NCBI RefSeq assembly: GCF_949628265.1
Contig: NC_088787.1
Span: forward strand, 2,594,501-2,658,500
Source of the DNA: Cloeon dipterum
Taxonomy: Eukaryota; Arthropoda; Insecta; Ephemeroptera; Baetidae
Direction of reading: 5' to 3'
DNA length: 64,000 bases
Under the pieces are notes generated by a model. It saw nothing but the letters and a program-made list of their open reading frames with translations, was not told where the DNA came from and made no database searches. Positions 46,491-57,225 of the stretch are shown here, in pieces. A program made the position numbers and the translations under genes. Positions within the stretch are counted from its first letter, which is position 1; each line of letters begins with the position of its first letter.

Positions 46491-47419
46491 CTGTTTCTTT
46501 ATATACTTCCTTGCGATAGAAAATATAGTATAATTGATTATATGTGCTTATTATCAGCTTTATTTAAAATATACTAACCCATATAGCGATTTATCTTATT
46601 TAATCCAAAATGCACTAGCTTGCAATTATAATGTGATGTAATTAACGAGTTTCATTATTTGTTGTTTGTAATTTAGAAAATATTTATGTTATTGAACTTT
46701 GAAAATAAACATGAATTTTTCTCTCTCAGCTGTTGTGGTTTTTATTTCCTTATGTGCTTTCCTGTTGATTGGAGATTAACGTCAGAGGTTGCAGTCATGT
46801 GACAAAATCAGTGTTTTATGTCTTTTATGTAAAAAGGGTAAAAAATTAAACAGTGCAGGAGAAAAAAATGTCTTCCGGCCGTCCGGACCGTAAAGGACTA
46901 TCAAATTTCACAATGATTAAAATATTATTAGCCGCGCCAGATGCCGCCGCCTGGCAAAAAGACACTTCGTTTTCAAAGCATTCATAAATAAGAGCAATAT
47001 TATTCATCCTGACGTAGAATCAAACTAGGAAGACTTATCAGTTTAAGGCAATTTTTGATCCAAATTTAATTAACATTCAGTGTCCTAATTTTTCTGATAA
47101 TATCCTGTATAGATAAATATTTTTCCTTTTTGTTTCCGAAATATCCCTGCTCTATTGTTAACTTCTGTAAATATATATTCGAAAACATGTCCTTTTTATT
47201 AAGAACCACAACAAGAGGAAAGTGAATTTCGGTTTCTAATACACTGAATGTATTAACTTAATGAAACTAATCGCATTATTATTACTTTCCAAGTTTTATT
47301 TTCATTATTGAACAACGAACCGATGTCCTAATGAAGCATTGCAGGTTATTAGGCATTATAACATCCTTTCTATTTCATCTTCAGGCAGATAAGGACCCTC
47401 GTCAATTTGCTCGTCGACC
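46491..47419. other. 3' flank of gene J, duplicated from the H/K flanks
   Basis: CAGCTGTTGTGGTTTTTATT near 46728 and TGTCTTCCGGCCGTCCGGAC near 46870 match the flanks of genes H and K. No coding exon seen. Confidence 0.45.
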
Positions 47420-47803
47420 TTAATTCAATTTTTTCACGCGTCCATTGTAATTGATGTCGTCGCACTCCTTTTTGAGCACATGCGACCTGCATGGAATTTA
47501 TTTTAATAATAATGCGAATCATTTTAATTCTACTCACGGGATGTCTTTAAATGTGATTTGGCAAATTTCTTCTGTCTTGCAATGCTTGGAATAGGGGGAT
47601 GTGCCGGCCAGCACCTCCTTTATCACCTGTGACATATACACGGCGTACGCTCTTTTGACAAAGAACCCCTTCCCGTCCGCGGCGATCAGCTTGATGTATT
47701 TTGCATTCGGTCCGACGCAGTCCTTCAGGATATTTACAATTTGAGTTAATTGAAATAGGTTCGATAGCTCAATAAAAATTACCTTTTCAGTTGGTTGATA
47801 CAT
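47420..47803 (-). pseudogene. Elongin C-like copy 2, truncated at the C-terminus
   Basis: Exons 47783-47803, 47538-47722 and 47420-47486 keep correct splice sites and phases (0 and 2). They encode MYQPTEK, GPNAKYIKLIAADGKGFFVK, a longer middle loop (AGTSPYSKHCKTEEI), CQITFKDIP and VLKKECDDINYNGRVKKLN, then stop at TAA. The missing last 25 or so residues are still visible beyond the stop in another frame (EGPYLPEDE...), so an indel removed the C-terminal helix that ends ANFL-C in the other copies. At 90 residues it is short of the 112-116 norm and probably nonfunctional. Confidence 0.7.
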
Positions 47804-47986
47804 GTCCGAGGAAACGAGACGCACACTACAAATAATTTCATTTAAGCGATTGGCTTTGACTAGGGGAGGGTCTAGTTCTTTTATGTAACTCATTAGTTCA
47901 CCAAAAAGAATACAAATATCATGTTTTGGGTTTTTTTTATTGTAATTAACAATATAATGTTTATAAGTTTGACAATGTATGTTATT

Positions 47987-49440
47987 ACAAGCGCTTCGCA
48001 CTTGAGCTCCGATGTATGGGCAAATTGGGGGCGGGGGTTTGCAGGGACTGTTGGCCAGGCGGAAAAGCATGGTACAGCAACCGCGGCCCAAAAGATTTTT
48101 TTTCCGCCCGAAATCCGAATTCTAAATTCCCATGTTAAGCTTATGGGAGGCGAAAAACCCTTCCGCGCCGCGCGCTAAAGACTACTCCTCCCAGGTTTTT
48201 CATCCGATCAGGTCGAATTTGGTCTTAAAATGCTCACAGATAAATTTCGCATCGACTCTTACGGGCTTTTTTGAATTTTTGCCCAGGTCCGAAGTTATGC
48301 CTGCCGAAAGGTACGGAATGGAAAATGGGCGAAATTTGCCCGTTTAATAACTTTTTTGCTGTGGGGCGGAAAAATATTTTCCGCACACCGTTGGCTTCCT
48401 CAACTCGTCGCCTAATAGAATCTCGAGTTTGGGGGCCCTGGGGCCCATAGGGACCCCGCGGGGGGGCCGCGAGTGCCGAAAAATCGCGTTTTCGAACTTT
48501 GAAGGGTCACCGCTGACCCTGAGGAGGTCACCCGGATTTCATACTCTTTGTGCCTTAGTTTTTTGGGCAAACTTAAAGATTGGCTATCTTGGAATTTTGA
48601 TCCCAGACAAAGTGGGCTCCCGTGTAAATCTTATGGGGATTTCGACTTTTGCCTGTTTTTAACCCTTTCGTCCCTTCCACCTTGCGCGCGGTTCGAGCAG
48701 GATGACAAACCCGCACATCAAAATGAAGCTAATTGCTTGCTCTTTCGAATGAGTGGTCGCGGCGGGCCGTCGGACGTCGCGGGCCTTTGCGGGGGCTCCT
48801 CAAAAAAAATAATTCTTGTCCAAACCACGTTTTTCGGCCTTTGGAATTTTATATCTCGGCTCCTATGGGAGTTGCGGGCCAAAACTGGTGTTCGTTAAAT
48901 CCGCCGGTAAATTCTGCGGCCGATGGCACTAGTTTCAACCCCCCATCCCAAACGCACCCCCGCTGCCCCCGCGAGAGCGTCGAAAAGGCCCTTTTTGGTT
49001 TTATTTTTTCTTTAAATTCGCCTATGGGCGGAATCTCAGGTTTCTCCATTGTTCGCGTGTTTTTGACCGACCCTCCGTCGACCACCCGGGTTTCGGCCTG
49101 ATCGGCTAAGGTGTAGTCAAAAACTTGATGAGGTTTGGCTCTCCAAGCATGTCAAACTTCCGAGCGAGATCAGTGGCTTCAGCTGGGCCCTGAAAAAAGT
49201 TGTTATGTCACGCATGCCTCGTTTTTCCCCTTTAAATATTAATAACTCGGCACTTATTGGTCGTCGAGTCAAAAACCAAAGTTGGTTTTAGGCCATAATC
49301 TGCGTCAAATGGGCTCAAAATTGGCCCCGTCCATCCCCGCTTCCCCAAAAGCAACCGCAAAGAGTATACCTTTTTTCTTTCGTTTTTATTATTATTAATA
49401 TTTTTAATGGTGACTGGTTCGCCCTCCATTTCTTATTGAG
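47987..49440. repeat. Dispersed GC-rich repeat copy
   Basis: Starts with 51 bases (47987-48037) identical in inverted orientation to 4321-4371. Contains GGGGCCCTGGGGCCCATAGG (48430), TATCTCGGCTCCTATGGGAG (48850) and AACTCGGCACTTATTGGTCG (49244). These match the repeat series at 37.3-38.9 and 62.6-63.7 kb. The plus-strand open frames at 48429-49101 are overlapping and unsupported. Confidence 0.6.
49106..49189 (-). pseudogene. Orphan last exon of a second LRR-gene copy
   Basis: Behind a TTTTTTCAG acceptor the reverse strand reads 27 codons and TAG, including ARKFDMLGEPNLIKFLTTP. It matches AEKFERLGEPNLTQFLTAPT at the 3' end of the LRR gene (57065-57150). Similarity stops abruptly, and no other exon of that gene was found here. 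The exon sits inside the GC-rich repeat. Confidence 0.65.
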
Positions 49441-50040
49441 AAGCATCGATTGGCTTTATTGTTTTCGCGCCTAATTTATTGTTGGGAATCCCAGCAAAAT
49501 GTCTTTTGGCACTTCGGGCCATTAAACACTTTTTAACTTCACGTTTAAAATATTGTCAGCCACTCCAGCCACCAGTGAAAATGGCCAGCTGCGGACAAAA
49601 AAAAATCGGCCTGCCAGCCACCGCACTTTAAATCTTTTGGCTGAGACCTCTAAATAATATTGGTCTTTAAAATCATTTTAAGCGCAACAGATATCATTAA
49701 GATTTTATTTAAAATGGATGTTCATATAGGGATATTAAAATATTTCAGAGATGGAATTATCAGCGTTCTTGGCATTTTCAGACGAGAGAAATAAAAACGC
49801 CATTTTTCCTTGAAGCAAAAGCAAAAAATTATTTTTAGTTTCGTTTTGCGTCAGAGCAGCGATTGTGACGTGCAGAAATTATCAACAAACGCGCATTTAA
49901 AATGGAAATTGTTCCGTGTAGGTCTATTAAAACAGCGAAACAATTCGTATTGAAACAGTCGAATCGACACTCGGTTCAGTGCTTTCTTGGAAGAAAGGCC
50001 ATGTTTTCGTGCTGGGCTTTTTTTAACTAGAATATTTCAA
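49441..50040 (+). promoter_or_regulatory. Promoter and leader of gene K
   Basis: 49850-50000 repeats the leader of H and J: GCGTCAGAGCAGCGATTGTG, ATTGTTCCGTGTAGGT, CACTCGGTTCAGTGCTTTCT. An upstream ATG at 50001 starts a nine-codon frame ending TAG. The earlier part has no recognisable feature. Confidence 0.5.
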
Positions 50041-51798
50041 ATGTATTCACTTGGGCTGGTGTTTTTGTTGGTGTGCCCCTTCGCGGCCTCAGCCAACGCC
50101 CTGAACTTTACTTCCGTCTACGAGTGGAATGAGTTCAAGTTCACTTTGCCTAATAATTACGTAAGAAGCTTGGATCCCAGAGGTGTTTCAGCTTTGTACC
50201 TTGCAGTGAGTTGCGAAAAGGTTTTCCTTGGAATCGAACATCACAGCAAGAATATTCCTGGCTCTTTGGCCTGGCTTGCAACCAATGCGACATCAACGTC
50301 TCCTCAACTTTATCCTTACCCTTCGTGGGAGTTACAGGTATAGACTTTCGATTAGTTTAACAACTAAATATCAACTCTTTTGGATATTATTTCAAGAATT
50401 AATTTTGTTTCAAAACTTCCGTACCTCTAATCAAAAAATATCGTGACCTTTCAATCTTCATACTAATAAATAAGAAGAATGCATTATTCCTTTTTATGCA
50501 TGAAATTTTCTGATTTTGGTTTTTGTTTCATTCAGGAAAGTTCCAATTGCCAAACGATCCAAAGTGCCAGAGGTTTGACGGTCGACAGCGTTGATAGACT
50601 CTGGGTTCTTGACAACGGCAACATAAAATGTCCAGCAAAACTCTTGATCTTCAATTTAAAGAACGATTCTGTGGAGTTCATCCACGAATTTCCTCACGAC
50701 GTCGTTAACCATAACTATGGCGCTAGGTCCCTGCATGACCTTGTTCTGGATGAAACAAAAAATGGCTTCCTTGCGTACATATCAGTTAGAGAAACTCAGC
50801 ACTTCCTTGTTTTCGACTTAACAAGGAATCGCTCATGGCGCGTACAAACCAACAACATATACGTTCAAGCTTTGGCGCTCTCGCCGCTGAAGAACAAGAC
50901 TCACCTTTTCGTCAGCCAATACATCTCCAGAGAACTCTTCTCCATTTCAGTATCGAACCTAAGGGCTGGAGAGAAATATGTGACGCCTTTATTTGTAGGA
51001 TATAAGTCCTCATTTTCAAACAGGATGACAATGGACGATAGGGGGCGTCTTTACTTTGACCTGGGGTTTAAACGTTCCGTTTCCGTTTGGAACTCAAGTG
51101 AATCATTCCATGAAAAGCATCTTTATCAGGTACATTGATAGTTTTCTTCTTACAAATAATTACAGATTAATCTTTATTTAAATAAATTTCTCGAAATTTG
51201 TTGGTTAATTCTGATGTATTAACTATTATAGAATACAACTATTGATAATAAAAAGCCGATAACTTTTTCTTTGGACGATAATGGATATTTATGGGTTATG
51301 GCAATTTATACCAATGAGCCGAAGTTAAGGATTGTCAAAGTGGCAGTCAGTGGGAAGTCTTCCCTAAAATGCGGTACACCATCATTTATTTCGTCTATAT
51401 AGAATTCCCATACATTATTAAAAAATCATTCCTGAATTACAATTCGTGCATTTTTAATGTTTGTTGTATTTTCAGAGTATGACAATACCACTCCCTACTA
51501 TCCAATTTCGACTGAAGGTACCTGGCCAAAGGAAACCACAAATGAAAATATAATTTGCAACGACAAATACCAATATTTGTCTCTTTTAAACATCGTTTAC
51601 AACCTCTTCTCGACCGTATTCCTGACTCTTTTGTACCTAAAGATGAATTTGACGCAAGACAGAATCGCCGAAACTAATGATGAACGCGATGGTTCTCCTA
51701 TTTACGACGATGTTGCACCACCAAGTCAACAAATACACGAAGAACTCGGTCCAAGGTCCACTTCCGCGCGCCGCAGGAGGGCCGAGTCGCGCGTGTAA
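50041..51798 (+). CDS. Membrane-anchored yellow-like protein K with tyrosine tail and PDZ-type end
   Basis: Exons 50041-50337, 50536-51129, 51232-51373 and 51476-51798 join in phases 0, 0, 1 to 451 residues. Signal peptide MYSLGLVFLLVCPFAAS; propeller with VYEWNEFKFTLPNN, GLTVDSVDRLWVLDNGN, VLDETKNGFLAYISV and LDDNGYLWVMAIY; membrane helix about 378-399 (YLSLLNIVYNLFSTVFLTLL); tail with PIYDDVAPP, then IHEELGPRS where gene H has IYEEIGPRS, so that tyrosine has become His. The C-terminus RRRRAESRV is identical to gene H and fits a class I PDZ ligand. Very close to J in the ectodomain, so J and K are a recent duplication. Receptor role inferred. Confidence 0.88.
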
Positions 51799-52439
51799 TC
51801 AGTTTCTTTCTACTTCCTTGCGATATAAAATAAATAATCGAATTTATGCTAATCAGCTTTATTTAAAATTTATAATTCTTTGAAATAAACTAACCTATAA
51901 CATATGTATCTCATTTAATCAAAAATAAACACCGCTTGTTTCATAATAAACAAGTTTAAAAGTTGCTTCATAATAAACATTAATGTTATTGAACTTTAAA
52001 AATAAATGTGAGTTTTTCTGCCTCAGCTGTTGTGGTTTTTATTTCCTTATCTCCTTTCCTGTTGATTGGATATTTACGTCAGAGGCTGCAGTCATGTGGT
52101 GTGTGTTTGTTTAAAATCGCTTCCTTGCTCAAATAAATCTAGTTTAGCTCTTTTATGCAAATAAAGGATAAAAAATTATATAGTGCAGGAGGAAAAAAAT
52201 GTTTTCCGGCCATCCAGGCCGTTAACGACTCTCAGTTAAACTATTTTCAGCCGCGCTATCCGCCTGGAAAATGGCCAGCCAGATTTATGCAACCTGTGAG
52301 ACACCGGTGCATCGCAGGCAGTTGACCTTTGCATTCAAAGCTTCAATGTTTGGATTTCGAGCATCATATAGAATAATCATTCTTACGTAGTAACAATTTT
52401 TAGGCAGTGCAATTTTGATCCGAATTTAATTTTCCTTCA
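51799..52439. other. 3' flank of gene K
   Basis: Contains the duplicated CAGCTGTTGTGGTTTTTATT and TGCAACCTGTGAGACACCGG blocks seen after genes J and I. No gene. Confidence 0.45.
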
Positions 52440-52860
52440 ATTCACCAGTTGCATAGACCCTAAGTGTTCGAAGCCGCCAACAGATGGCGCCACCGTAGAC
52501 ATTTTAAGGCACTTCCGCTGCGATTTCAGACTCAATCTAGCTACTGTGCATTCTTCAATTAATTTGCTATTTTTTGACGTGCTGAAAACCAAAATCGGTT
52601 CAGCCAATCGTCGTAGAATCGTTAAAAACTATTTTTTGAAATAAAAAAATCTTTTCCAACGTTTCTACGGCGAATGGCTGAACCGATTTTGGTTTTCAGC
52701 ACGTCAAAAAAATAGCAAATTAATTAAAAAAAGCAAAATAGCTAGATTGAGTCTGAAATCGCAGCGGAAATGCCTTAAAACCGCTTAAAACAAAATTTTT
52801 AAGAAAGTTTGTAGTTGCGCCATCTGTTAGCGGCTTTAATAACTAAGGGTTTATGCAACT
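52440..52860. mobile_element. MITE family 2, copy 1
   Basis: Long inverted repeat. The left end TTCACCAGTTGCATAGACCC with GCCGCCAACAGATGGCGCCA mirrors the right end GCGCCATCTGTTAGCGGC with GGGTTTATGCAACTAGTCAA. The inner arms share GACGTGCTGAAAACCAAAAT and its inverse. No open frame. The copy at 56137 is in the opposite orientation. Confidence 0.8.
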
Positions 52861-53104
52861 AGTCAATTACCTAATTTTTTGATATATGTTATTTATTATG
52901 CTAGATTTTGTTTCTAAAATTTCCCTGCTTTATTTTTAACTTCTGTGATTCTTATATCCGAAAACATGTCGATTATTTTTATTAAGGGGAGTGAATTGCA
53001 GTTTCTAATCAGGTTGAGCGCATTTAAATGACACTACTCTGCATTTTACCATTTATTTACTTTTCAAGTTTTATTATTTTTTCACCATTTTGAACAAGCA
53101 GCAT

Positions 53105-53559
53105 TCAGCAATCTAGGAAATTAGCCGCTATAATTACTTCAACAGCCTCATCAATCGAAACCGAAAACTCGTCGAAAAATTCGTCTGTCCCCTCCGATTT
53201 CTTGACGCGCGCCCTGTACTCGATGAAGTCGCATACCTTTTTAAGCGCATGTGATCTGGATAACATTTATAAATTTATTTAAATATAATTAGAATAATTT
53301 TATTTCTACTCACGAGATGTTTTTAAGCTCGATTTGATTGATCTCTCCTTCGTTGCACTCTACTTGCATCATCTGCCTTATCGTCCCAGACACTTCCACG
53401 GCGTCCGCTTTTTTCACGAAGAACTCCTTCCCGTTCTTGGCGATCAACTTGATGTATTTTGCATTCGGTCCGATGCAGTGCTGGAGGAAATTTCCGATTT
53501 GAATTAATAGAAAAGATTTTGATATATTTCTAAATTACCTTTTCGGTTGGTCGAGACAT
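53105..53559 (-). CDS. Elongin C-like protein 3
   Basis: Exons 53539-53559, 53314-53480 and 53105-53255 join in phases 0 and 2 to 112 residues, exactly the length of human Elongin C. MSRPTEK is followed by GPNAKYIKLIAKNGKEFFVK, KADAVEVSGTIRQMM, INQIELKNIS, ALKKVCDFIEYRARV and AANFLDC at the C-terminus. All structural blocks of the Elongin C fold are present and the ending is canonical. It lies convergent to gene K, as copies 1 and 2 do to I and J. A TATATAA (reverse strand) lies at 53641-53647. The partner and ligase are not evident; it is a diverged paralogue, not the conserved single-copy gene. Confidence 0.87.
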
Positions 53560-53807
53560 GTTTTTGATGAGGAAACGCGAGACACGCACACAAAAAGTTC
53601 CTGTAAGTGACTGGCTTTGACTGGGGAGGTTCTGGCCCATTTATATAGCTCAAAATAACATGTTTTGGAATTATAGTAATGTTATTAACATTTAATGTAT
53701 TTTATTTTGACAATCTGCTATTACTTTTGCTGGAAAATCTCATAAATATTTTCAGAATTAGGATTTGAATTTTTAAAATAAAACTTGTGTGTGTGAAATA
53801 TTTTTAA

Positions 53808-54281
53808 TCAAAAGTTCCTTTCATGCAAACGAAGGAAAATAGCAGCGTTCACAATAGGTGAGGCTAATCCACGCGGTAAACGGAGGTTAAAAATTGCCTC
53901 GGCTCTTTGTCCGGTGGCTTTGCAATGCGCGCAGTACTCGATGTATTTACAAACTTCCTCCAGCACTCGGGACCTGCAGGGTAAAATAAATTTAAATAAA
54001 ACAATCTGTTGTTGGATTAATAGAATTTTAGCACTCACGGAATTTCGGTAAACTCGATTTGGATCGTTTCGTCATTAAAACTAAAGCGTGGTCCACTTAG
54101 TAACTCTTTAATTCTGTCAGAATGGGCTTCGGCGTGACTTCTCTTCACGAGAAACTCCTTTTTATCAGAAGATATGAGCTTGATGTACTCGGCATCTGGC
54201 TGAGAAATTTTTATGAGTAATTGAGAAAATAAAATCTGAGAATTTAGGATTTACCTTTTCAATGGGCTGACTGTCAGACAT
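53808..54281 (-). CDS. Elongin C-like protein 4, divergent C-terminus
   Basis: Exons 54255-54281, 54039-54199 and 53808-53973 join in phases 0 and 2 to 117 residues. MSDSQPIEK is shared with copies 5 and 6. Exon 2 starts four codons late ([19 protein letters not shown]), losing the NC-V/I-G residues. The C-terminal part VLEEVCKYIEYCAHCKATGQ is retained, but the last helix reads NAAIFLRLHERNF, not AANFL-C, so its fit to the SOCS-box-binding end is doubtful. A reverse-strand TATATAAAG lies at about 54356-54364. Confidence 0.8.
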
Positions 54282-54539
54282 GATGATCTTGAGCAAGGAA
54301 ACAGCAGACTAGCTTTCTGACTCAGGCACTGGCACGAAAACAAAAAGCCCCAAGCCTTTATATACCGGCGAATTTATTTTCAGTACCCAGAAAATATAAA
54401 TTTTCAAAAATATTTCTTGCTTTTGGGCACATCAAGGTGTTTCCTCTAGACAACCTGATGAATTCGAAATATTTTCCATTTGGGCAATTGGCCTGTGTGC
54501 TGCGAGTGCAAGATCTGCATTGACAAACTCGAAAGATGC

Positions 54540-55250
54540 GAAAATTAGCGCCGAAGACGCCGTAAAAACCTGAGTAAGGTCTTTGACAGGTTGAAATTCG
54601 TTAGAAACGCGCCGCGGACAGGATCTCAGGTTGGAGTAACCCGAAAAAGGTTGTTTAATTACGGAAGGTGAAAAAATTACCTATCCAATGAGAGGTCGTG
54701 GTCGACTATACGACAAATAACGGCCGAATTATAACAAAAATTAACAAAAAGTTGTTGCTGCGCGTAAAATTAGCATTGATAATCACGAAGGAACCGAAAA
54801 GAAGCAACTGCGCCATCAAACCGCGTTAGAAACAGTCCTCAGGTGGCACGACCTGAAGAAGGTCGGTGACAGGGATGGGAAAAAACTCGTCAAATGTGCT
54901 CAAAATTGGAGAAAAATCGTTAAATTGCGGTTAGGGGAAGAATTTCAGGTTGGGGTACCCTGAGAAAGGTTGTTTGGGCATGCCAGGTCAAAGTCGATAA
55001 AAAGACCTGTCGAATGAGGGGTCGTGGTTGATGATGCGACTAAAGGTCGAATTTAAACAAAAATTAACCCCGCGACTTGGCAGTGCAAAATTATTTTAAT
55101 TAATTTTTTAAAAAAATCGCCGTAACTCGCCTATAGGCCGGAAATTTTTCAAACTCAGTTTCTCGTCTTTGTTCGTCAATTGGAAGAGGATAGGGTAGAA
55201 GTCGTGGCTCTCAAAATCTCTCAAACATTTTCGGAATAGGTTAATGTGTA
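54540..55250. repeat. Dispersed repeat copy with CAGG/CCTG hairpins
   Basis: CTCAGGTTGGAGTAACCCGA (54616), CAGGTGGCACGACCTGAAGA (about 54841) and TTCAGGTTGGGGTACCCTGA (54943), each followed by AAGGT, belong to the same unit family as 3.7-4.2, 37.4-37.75 and 62.64 kb. No gene. Confidence 0.6.
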
Positions 55251-56130
55251 TAAATAAATTTACCAGAAAATTTACGTTGCTTTATTTGATTGAATTTTTA
55301 AATAAAACTCAGAAGTTCCCTAAAGATAAGAAGTAATACGTATTTGGTTTATGTGATTGTTACGTTTATGTTTATAGGCTTGAAAATATATTATTAAATT
55401 AAATATTATTCCTGGAAATTCTCTAATTTATTATCAAGCATTCCACGCTCCGCAAAGAATTTGTTGAAGGGTTCCAGATGAAATAAAAGACATAATTAAA
55501 TGGATATGTTTGCTTATTCTCACATTTTGCATCCACATGTAGATAGTTTTGGGGGTTAAGGAGCGGGGGCGGGGCTGGGGGCTGGCTGGGGAGTTTATAA
55601 CTCTGATAGCACCTGAGATATTCACGTCAAGAGGGCGAAAAAGTGGTAAAAATCGAAACTCCCTTGAAAGGTTAACATATATTATTATTTCGGTTTTACA
55701 GAAAAAATTCCAACTTTGTTGCCCCCCCCCCCCCGCTCGAGCAGAGGGGGAGGGAAAACGGTGGCGCCCCCGCTCCGCACTCGAAGCGCACTGCGCTTTT
55801 GTAGTCAACGCATAAACATTACAAAATGACAAGTTAATTACACTAATCATCGCCAAATATTTTTGAATATCGTCAGAAAAACATCGATATTAAACATTGA
55901 TTTTTTTACCATGACTTAAATACACTTGCAAGCAACACTTCTGATAGACAAGTTAATAAAACTCTGTCAATATATCTGAAGTGAGCCCAATCTAGGAAAG
56001 AATAATTATGTAATAATTATTAAAATGACATCGCGACACACGTTAAAATCTCACCATCCCTAGGGCAGTGAATTCTCGACGGTTTTTGGCCAAAAAAGTC
56101 GACTAATTTTAGACTGTTTCTAAGAATAAA
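55251..56130. other. Intergenic; exon-like relic and a C-run
   Basis: 55406-55475 (reverse strand) is the exon-like relic paired with 44225-44330. 55550-55600 is G-rich, and a run of 13 C lies at about 55722-55734. The two overlapping open frames around 55434-55856 are judged spurious. Confidence 0.4.
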
Positions 56131-56136
56131 TTGACC

Positions 56137-56565
56137 AGTTGCATAAACCCTTAGTGTTCGAAGCCGCCAACAGATGGCGCAAACACAGACTTTCTTAAAA
56201 ATTTTGCTTTAAGCGGTTTTAAGGCATTTCCGCTGCGATTCCAGACTCAATCTAGCTATTTTGCTTATTTTAATTAATTTGATTTTTTTTGACGTGCTGA
56301 AAACCAAAATCGGTTCAGCCATTTGCCGTAAAAACGTTGCAAAAGATTTTTTTATTTCAAAAAATAGTTTTTAACGATTCTACGGCGATTGGCTGAACCG
56401 ATTTTGGTTTTCAGCACGTCAAAAAATAGCAAATTAATTGAAGAATGCACAGTAGCTAGATTGAGTCTGAAATCGCAGCGGAAGTGCTTTAAAATCGAAA
56501 GTCTACGGTGGCGCCATCTGTTGGCGGCTTCGAACATTTAGGGTTTATGCAACTGGTGAATTCGT
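56137..56565. mobile_element. MITE family 2, copy 2 (inverted relative to copy 1)
   Basis: Ends TTGACCAGTTGCATAAACCC and GGGTTTATGCAACTGGTGAA, with inner GCCAACAGATGGCGC / GGCGCCATCTGTTGGC. The asymmetric inner sequences (TTTCTTAAAAATTTTGC on one side, GTCTACGGTGGCGCC on the other) show that it lies opposite to the copy at 52440. Confidence 0.8.
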
Positions 56566-57064
56566 CGGCATTTTCGAGACAATAAAATTTTAAGTGCTAT
56601 TTAAATAGCTTAAAAATTGCACGATCCATCCTTCTCATTTGATTTCCCACAATGATCTGAAGCTTAGAAAAAAAATATTCAACGGTCTAAAATTCACAGC
56701 CCTAGCCATCACCTTACACAAAGGGAAGGAACAGTCTTTTTCCCATTTTCACTACGCGATTATCAAACAAATACTTTTGCAACAAATAAATTGCAGCGTC
56801 CTGTTTTGCACTCTAAAGGGTCCTGTGGAACAGCTTCGACAGATAGACTATTCTTTTCACTCTCGTTGAGAGCAGCCGCGCAGGTTGCAGGCTGCAAAGC
56901 CGATAGTTTGTGCCGCTTTCTTGCGCTGGACGTCGACGCGGTGGTTCCAGCTTCCAGCGCAGGTTCCTCGAGATGTAGACGTGGAGCAGCCGCTGCGTGG
57001 CAACGTGCTGCAGCTCAGCGCCGCCAATTGAGTAAAAAATGGACAAAAATTTATTTTATATCGA
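56566..57064. other. Intergenic, no gene seen
   Basis: Downstream of the LRR gene. The overlapping open frames on both strands are short and unsupported. Confidence 0.4.
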
Positions 57065-57225
57065 CTAGGGTGTGGGTGCGGTCAAAAACTGGGTGAGGTT
57101 TGGCTCTCCAAGCCTCTCGAATTTCTCAGCCTGATCAGTTTGAATTTCCGAAGGTCCAAAATCGACGGAGACATGCGCTTCGGTGACTTTCGGCCGAGAG
57201 ACGCGCATAAGTTTGATCAGGCGGC

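Noticed and set aside
48429-49101. Plus-strand open frames of 77-122 codons
   Set aside because: They fall in the dispersed GC-rich repeat, and copies at 38 and 63 kb do not keep the frames.
372-51798. Naming individual yellow genes (yellow-e, -f, -h and so on)
   Set aside because: The copies form one lineage-specific cluster and no subfamily-specific feature could be judged by eye.
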